Positions 6,841 through 11,365 of a stretch of 11,365 nt of DNA are shown piece by piece. A program made the position numbers and the translations under genes. Position 1 is the first letter of the stretch, and every line of letters starts with the position of its first letter. Source of the DNA: Conidiobolus incongruus B7586. Its lineage: Eukaryota; Entomophthoromycota; Entomophthoromycetes; Entomophthorales; Conidiobolaceae. The stretch covers positions 1 to 11,365 of the forward strand of contig JNEM01007730.1 of NCBI GenBank assembly GCA_000697335.1, in the 5' to 3' direction. A model generated the notes under the pieces. The model ran no database searches, was not told the origin of the DNA, and saw only the letters and a list, made by a program, of their open reading frames with translations.

Positions 6841-8119
6841 AAGATAAAAATAAACAAAGTTAAAATATCTATATTTAACAATATTAATAATATCATACTT
6901 ATAATGTAAATCTTCAAAATCCTTCATTCTCTTAATAAATTTAATTATATTAATATAATAATAATATCCCACCAAATTTCGTTTATTATTGGAATTTTAT
7001 TTTTAATTATAAATTTATAAATCTAAATATTATTTAATATTTTCTAATTTTTTCCAAATTAACAAAAAAAATTATGACTATAATTTATTAATAATTGTTT
7101 TTGATATAAAAAGCTTAGATATATTATTTCAACTTATTAATTTAATAAGAGAATAATCTTAAACTATTACAAACCCCATAATCTTTTTTTCTATATATAA
7201 ACAATATAAAAATATTTTATCAATTTAAGTATATATATCAACATATCTTATATCTTCGTAATAATTATTATAAATATTTTTAAATTAATTAACCTCCTTT
7301 GATTATATCTACTATTTAATTAATATCTATAAATAACAAAAATTATATTCTTGAAAGAAAATTAAAATATGTTTTTAGATATGTTATTAAAAAATCAAGT
7401 TCCATTTAATATAAACAATATTTTAATTACTAATTTATATATTTTATTTCTTTTATATAAGAATACTAACATTATAAAAATAGAATTATTTAATTTTAAT
7501 CTTAAACATATTATTACTTTTAGTGAATTTGCTTAAGATAGGATATATAAAAATTTTTTAATTAAAATTATATTAAATAATATCATTTATACTGTTTTAT
7601 ATATTAATCAATATACAAATATATTATATAATACAAAAATTATTAAAAATAAACTTAGAATAATAACGATATTTTTATTAAAAATTAAACATATATTTGG
7701 TATAAATAATTACATAATATTCATCAAATATAAATAATATAGCAAAATTATTTTCATAGGCTTTATATTAAATTATACTGATTTTATTATTGCTTTAATA
7801 TAATATAATATTATTTTCAAATTATTATAAATTACACTTAATAATATTAAAGTTGATTAAGACACTTATGTACTTTTTATAAAATTAAAAAATATATAGA
7901 ATTAAAATAATATATACTTAATTTTAATAAGCTTATAATAAAAAAATAAAATCAGATTAATAGTTAAGACTAACTCTATATTAATTTTTAAAATATAATT
8001 TTTATTAACTATATCATTATTAATAAATTAAATTTAAAAAATTAAGTAATATAAATCAGAATAACAAAAAATCTAACGACAAAAACTCATACTTATAAAT
8101 CAATAAGCTTAAATTCAAA
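6841..8119 (+). other. Gypsy fossil, unresolved gag-to-reverse-transcriptase interval
   Basis: About 1.3 kb lying where the end of gag, the zinc knuckle and the aspartic protease should be. I could not recognise a protease motif in any frame. The length fits the expected content, so it is probably decayed coding sequence of the same element. A short piece near 7370-7500 translates without interruption for a few dozen residues but resembles nothing I know. Confidence 0.45.
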
Positions 8120-8956
8120 TTTACCAATTGATTTTAAAAAAATACCTGATAAATTATCCGTTTAATATTTAACTAACCTTGAACTAAAACTCTATTTAGA
8201 TATAAAATGAAAATTATTTTATTTATAGAGTATTTATTATTAAAATAAAAGCTCTTTGAGAAATCTTACAAAAACTAAAGAAAAGAGTATAAATCTATAA
8301 ATATAATACTTTATTCACCTTATCTATATCTTTTATTAAAAAGAAATCTTCTGATTATTAATTATTAATAGATATAAAAATATTTAAATAATATTATTAA
8401 AAATTAGACATAGCCATTATTAAGTATTTTTCTCTTTTTGATATATATAAGGGATATTAAATCTTCTCAATACTTGATTTAATAAGTAAATATCAACAAT
8501 ATTATATTTACTTAAATCTAAAGTCCTTACTATATTATATTATCCTTATAATATTTTTATATAAAGAATCTTTGTATAAAGATATTAATATTACCCTAAT
8601 ATTTTAGTAAAATAAATTGTTTAATTTTTAAAGATATATTTTTTCTATATTTATCTGGATAATCTACTAATATATTTACAAAATAAAGATAACTATAAAT
8701 GATATCTTTAGTTAATATTTTAACATCATTAGATAAATTATCTCTACGTTGACAAAGAAAAATCTTACTTATTCTTTAATTATGATCAATATCTTAGGAA
8801 TATTATATCATACAAAAGGGTTTATACTAACTCTAAAAAAATATTATCAATTAAATATTAAATAACTCCCATAAATATTAGATATATAAGATATTTTCTA
8901 AATATTTTCAATAACTATTATTATTTTGTCTTAAATTTTTGTAAAATTATAACTAC
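8120..8956 (+). pseudogene. Gypsy reverse transcriptase remnant
   Basis: A fossil of the enzyme that copies element RNA into DNA. Readable landmarks are the N-terminal linker DKL at about 8150, the block near 8320-8360 corresponding to KKDGxLRLxVDYR, the catalytic box YLDNLLIY at 8652-8675, the LxFIIS-like block near 8795-8810, and the connection FLNIFNNYYYFVLNF near 8895-8940, matching FLGFxNFYRRFI of gypsy pol. Order and spacing match a full domain. Coding is interrupted at 8956 by the solo LTR. Non-functional. Confidence 0.8.
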
Positions 8957-8962
8957 TGTCAC

Positions 8963-8976
8963 GAGTCAGGTGACTC
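8963..8976. promoter_or_regulatory. Palindrome with two TGACTC half sites in the solo LTR
   Basis: GAGTCAGGTGACTC is a perfect 6-bp inverted repeat with a 2-bp centre, a few bases inside the LTR. TGACTC is the core bound by fungal bZIP activators of the Gcn4/CPC1 type, so it could have been a control site in the U3 part. Binding is inferred from the motif alone. Confidence 0.4.
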
Positions 8977-9116
8977 TCCTCCCACGTAATATGCTTACTT
9001 CAACTGAATATAAGGGTCATTCCCCCCCTCATGTGACCAACCACTTCAACCCTATCCTTTAATCAGCTAATGATACAACCCTCCAGAAAACTCCAGAAAC
9101 CTACTACTCTATGCAC

Positions 9117-9124
9117 TATATATA
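9117..9124 (+). promoter_or_regulatory. Probable TATA box of the solo LTR
   Basis: TATATATA followed by GAACCCAGAAACAG, 160 bp into the LTR, in a region otherwise fairly rich in C. Placed as expected for a U3 promoter with transcription starting about 30 bp downstream. It lies 16 bp after a 10-bp near-tandem CTCCAGAAAA/CTCCAGAAAC (9081-9100). Confidence 0.5.
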
Positions 9125-9196
9125 GAACCCAGAAACAGAGCTATACTAGAAGAGAAGGAGTTCGATCTGGGTCCTCCCAGCTATTTGGCTTAAACC

Positions 9197-9202
9197 AATA
9201 AA
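9197..9202 (+). promoter_or_regulatory. Possible polyadenylation signal of the solo LTR
   Basis: AATAAA, about 75 bp downstream of the TATA box and followed by C-rich and T-rich sequence. In an LTR this would lie in or near R. Confidence 0.35.
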
Positions 9203-9466
9203 CCCCCTATCTCCCTAACCTTTACCTGGAATTCCCTAGATCTCTCCCTTTTGCTTATACTATTCCGGACACGGCTTTCCCAAGACGTGTTACTACGTTA
9301 AATCAACTTATATATTTTCCTAGTGCTGGAAACTAGGATAATTGTATTGAATTAAGTTGGATTATTGGTAAATGATAGGATTAGAATATAGTTATGGTGT
9401 TTTATTGGAAATCTTTGATAGAGACTTAGTGTTATAGCTAGGTAATTGGGTAGGTTGATGAATGAA

Positions 9467-9495
9467 TAGATAGATAGATAGGTAGGTAAATAGAT
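9467..9495 (+). repeat. TAGA/TAGG microsatellite in the solo LTR block
   Basis: TAGATAGATAGATA followed by GGTAGGTAAATAGAT: tetranucleotide repeats with two variant units. It lies in the 3' half of the G+C-richer block, preceded by the related TGAATGAA. Confidence 0.85.
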
Positions 9496-9629
9496 CTCTA
9501 TTATATTTCCTCCACTCTATACTGGGATGAGAATGGATCAATTTAAGGGAAAGTAGGATAAGAGGTAAATTATGGGTAAACTGACATAAAAGGTAAATAT
9601 ATATGGATTAATTGGACAGATATGTTACA

Positions 9630-10060
9630 ACTTATTAGCAAAAAAATTAAATTTAGTTAATTTAAAGATTGTTAATTAAATTTAAAAAAGTTAAAATAAT
9701 TTTGTGTTCAATCTTAATCATTTGTTTATTTAGCCTTGATTTATATACTTGTATTATAACAAATTATACTAATTTTGTTATAAGTGTTATATTAGAATAA
9801 ATTTACTTTAATAGTTGATACCCAGAGAAATTAATGATTAAAAGCTTAAATAGTATATAATATTATTATAAAGTTCATAATAAAAAACTAATTGTAATTA
9901 TTTTAAGCCTTAAAGATTAATATTAATATTTATTAAAATATTATATAATTTTTGATATTTATCACCATTGTTTAAAAAATATCAAACCTCAAAAAAAATA
10001 ATCTCTCACTTAAATATAATAGTAAAATATTATTAATAAAAATATTATTTAAGTTTATTA
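9630..10060 (+). pseudogene. Gypsy RNase H remnant
   Basis: Pol resumes at once after the LTR: LISKKIKF at about 9631-9655 matches the LTxLTKKxxKF motif that follows the reverse transcriptase. LIVDT near 9812 matches the ETDAS box with the first catalytic Asp of RNase H, and a block near 9918-9965 fits NYxIHDKELLAIV. The domain removes the RNA strand during reverse transcription. This is a fossil and not functional. Confidence 0.7.
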
Positions 10061-10389
10061 TAAATTCAAGAATTTAAATTTTTTAGCTAATAAATTATTT
10101 TATTCCTTTAATCTTAAGATAATTAATATTTAAATTTTTAATACTAGAAAAAAATTACTTAACTATATTAAACAAGGTTATACTAAACATTTATATTTTA
10201 ATGCTGTTTATCAAGTATTAAACAACTTTAATTATCTAGTCAACAAATATTTAATTATAAAAATGAAATATTATCAACTATATAGTAATTGAATATATTA
10301 TTTATCTAATGATAAACTTTTTTTATATATTTAAATTAAATAAACTATGTAAATCATTAATTTAGAGAGATTATAGTATTTTTGTCATA
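10061..10389 (+). other. Gypsy fossil, RNase H to integrase linker
   Basis: About 330 bp with no motif that I can assign with confidence. The length and position fit the end of RNase H and the linker before the integrase zinc finger. It has no open frame of note. Confidence 0.45.
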
Positions 10390-10680
10390 AGAAACCATAA
10401 AAAAATATCATTTTTAACTATCTCAATTAATATTATTTATCTTAAATGAATAAATATATTAAATACTATATTTATTTTTATAACACTTGTTATTAAAAAA
10501 TAAGTATTTTAATTTCTTTTATTTATTTCTTTATAATTCAATTCATTATAAATTATATAATTAATTTATACTTTTATAGTGATATTAGTTTACAAATAAT
10601 ATTGAATTATCTAATAAATTAAGTTTTTCTTTTTTCTTTTAATTTTTATTATATCTTATTTTTGTAATTATTTCAAATAT
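10390..10680 (+). pseudogene. Gypsy integrase remnant
   Basis: The HHCC zinc-binding region is recognisable: a block at about 10390-10445 fits GIxKTxxLIxRxYYWP, and MNKYIKYYIYFYNTC at 10446-10490 fits MxxYIxxYIxxCxxCQ. A weaker match to the start of the catalytic core (DFIxxLPxSxxxDxILVVVDRLTK) lies at about 10555-10660. The rest of the core is not recognisable. The enzyme would insert element DNA into the chromosome. This is a fossil and not functional. Confidence 0.65.
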
Positions 10681-11010
10681 TGAGACTATATTATACTAAT
10701 ATTATAGTATATAAATATTATTTAATACAAATCTTAATATATTTGTGACCTATCCTAGTTTGAAGATTAATTTGATTTTGGTTATATATTGATACTATAT
10801 CTTATATAATATTACTATATTCTATGTTATATTATTTTATATAAGGTCTTCCTTTATATAATATCATTAACTTTTTATTACTTTACATATATAGTAGCAA
10901 CAACAAAACTATTAAAATTTTAATTTAAAACTAATAACTATTTATATTAAATTTATTATTATTATTTTTCATTTTATTTATAAGATATTTTATTAAAATT
11001 TAATACCAAA
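10681..11010. other. A+T-rich DNA between gypsy integrase and mariner-3
   Basis: Nothing recognised on either strand. By position it should hold the rest of the integrase of the gypsy fossil, but no catalytic DDE block could be read. Confidence 0.4.
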
Positions 11011-11012
11011 TA

Positions 11013-11365
11013 TTACTTTGTAATTTAAATAATGGGAATTTTTTGCGATTGAAAAAAAATAAACATTTTAATATATACAAAGTAAAAATAAATATATAAT
11101 ATAAAATTAATAATTTCCTTTATTTCTAATAACTTTTTGCCATACTTTTGGCAAAGATCTAACACCTAAAAAACAGTTCTTTTTATTAAGGACTGAAATT
11201 TGATGTTTCACAAACCAATTAAATTTTCCTGCAGAAATTTTCTTTCCTGCAAGCTGGTTTTTTAATTGCCCAAAACAATTATAATCACATGGGTTATAAT
11301 CTGGGGAATATACTGGATGTGGTAGTTCTTTCCAGTTATTTTTAATTAGAAAGTTTTTTACAACT
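11013..11365 (-). mobile_element. Mariner transposon, 3' end only, cut by the window edge (mariner-3)
   Basis: After a TA at 11011-11012 the sequence matches mariner-1 2918-3270 base for base without a gap over 353 bp. The terminal repeat TTACTTTGTAATTTAAATAA then TGGGAATTTTTTGCGATTG keeps CpG and TpG sites that the other copies have lost. The rest of the element lies to the right of the window. The visible part shows no inactivating change, so this is the best preserved mariner copy here and may belong to an intact one. Confidence 0.93.
11107..11365 (-). CDS. Mariner transposase, C-terminal part (mariner-3)
   Basis: Read leftward from the window edge, 85 codons are open and end at TAA (11109-11107). 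The frame begins VVKNFLIKNNWKELPHPV, then YSPDYNPCDYNCFGQL with the third catalytic Asp of the DD34D triad in CDY, then LKNQLAGKKISAGKFNWFVK, and ends with LGVRSLPKVWQKVIRN before KGNY. These are the normal last residues of a mariner transposase, including the YSPDLxPxD-type motif and the LKN block; all Trp codons are intact. In mariner-1 four of the same positions are stops. The first two catalytic Asp residues and the N-terminal DNA-binding part would lie beyond the window. Whether the whole gene is intact cannot be seen. Confidence 0.9.
   Translation of the reverse strand, partial: VVKNFLIKNNWKELPHPVYSPDYNPCDYNCFGQLKNQLAGKKISAGKFNWFVKHQISVLNKKNCFLGVRSLPKVWQKVIRNKGNY

Larger units (their letters stand above)
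8957..9629 (+). mobile_element. Solo LTR of a different LTR retrotransposon
   Basis: A 673-bp block, clearly richer in G and C than anything around it, sits inside the gypsy pol fossil: pol reads up to 8956 and resumes at about 9630. It begins TGTCACG and ends TGTTACA, the TG...CA form of LTR ends. It contains a TATATATA box (9117-9124) and AATAAA (9197-9202), both placing it in + orientation. Flanking five-base candidates ACTAC and ACTTA agree only partly as a target duplication. No coding sequence is present, so I read it as a solo LTR left by recombination. It looks younger than the pol around it. Confidence 0.7.
6650..10680 (+). mobile_element. Ty3/gypsy LTR retrotransposon fossil
   Basis: A decayed element in the order gag, (protease not seen), reverse transcriptase, RNase H, integrase, all on the + strand, which is the Ty3/gypsy order. 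No LTRs of its own were recognised, so the limits are minimal ones; it may extend left under Tc1-C and right to about 11010. It is broken in very many places and looks ancient and heavily affected by RIP. It has been entered by a solo LTR of another family (8957-9629) and probably by mariner-3 at the right. Confidence 0.8.

Noticed and set aside
7370-7800. Short open stretches in the gypsy gag-pol interval as a host gene or recognisable protease
   Set aside because: The translations are dominated by Ile, Asn, Lys, Leu and Tyr, as any A+T-rich DNA would give, and no protease or other motif could be found.
8957-9292. A shorter solo LTR ending at 9292 with CTAC on both sides
   Set aside because: The four-base match is attractive, but the gypsy pol does not resume until about 9630, the raised G+C content continues to there, and 9629 gives a better TG...CA terminus. 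Kept as the alternative boundary.
9318-9338. TCCTAG...CTAGGA hairpin as a terminator or attachment site
   Set aside because: It is a 6-bp stem with a 9-base loop and no U tract, inside a solo LTR. There is no support for a function.
9467-9495. Tetranucleotide repeats as a CRISPR-like array
   Set aside because: The units are 4 bp with no spacers; it is an ordinary microsatellite.
1-11365. Mitochondrial or plastid origin suggested by the very high A+T content
   Set aside because: No organellar gene, tRNA or rRNA is seen, and the window is full of nuclear TA-inserting transposons and LTR elements.

Overview
The window is almost entirely transposable elements and their remains, in extremely A+T-rich DNA. 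I find no host gene, tRNA, rRNA or CRISPR array. Where two copies of one element can be laid side by side, most differences are C-to-T or G-to-A, and many clear ones change CpA to TpA (or TpG to TpA). That is the footprint of repeat-induced point mutation (RIP), so I infer the A+T-rich repeat compartment of a filamentous ascomycete fungus. The species cannot be named from this window.

Layout: 1-983 is A+T-rich DNA that I cannot assign. 984-2556 is a near full-length Tc1-like transposon (Tc1-A, + strand). 2557-6412 is an older Tc1-like copy (Tc1-C, + strand) split into three pieces by two mariner insertions. The first, mariner-1 (2918-4235, - strand), is full length. The second, mariner-2 (4262-6272, - strand), lacks about 0.9 kb of its interior and is itself interrupted by a further Tc1-like copy (Tc1-B, 4561-6155, - strand). 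Each insertion uses a TA target, and the interrupted sequences resume on the far side, so the order of events can be read: Tc1-C, then the mariners, then Tc1-B; Tc1-A also appears to sit at the broken left end of Tc1-C.

From about 6650 to 10680 or beyond lies a heavily decayed Ty3/gypsy LTR retrotransposon on the + strand, recognisable only by translation: gag near 6650-6840, reverse transcriptase 8120-8956, RNase H 9630-10060 and integrase 10390-10680. Its pol region is interrupted at 8957-9629 by a solo LTR of another family that is clearly richer in G and C and looks much younger. At the right edge a third mariner copy (mariner-3, from 11013) runs off the window. Its visible reading frame, the last 85 codons of the transposase, is open and retains motifs that mariner-1 has lost.

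The transposases are of two kinds: Tc1 type (DD34E, about 338 residues) and mariner type (DD34D, 344 residues). Both would have recognised their own inverted terminal repeats and moved by cut-and-paste into TA. All complete copies here are dead by point mutation; only mariner-3 could belong to an intact element.
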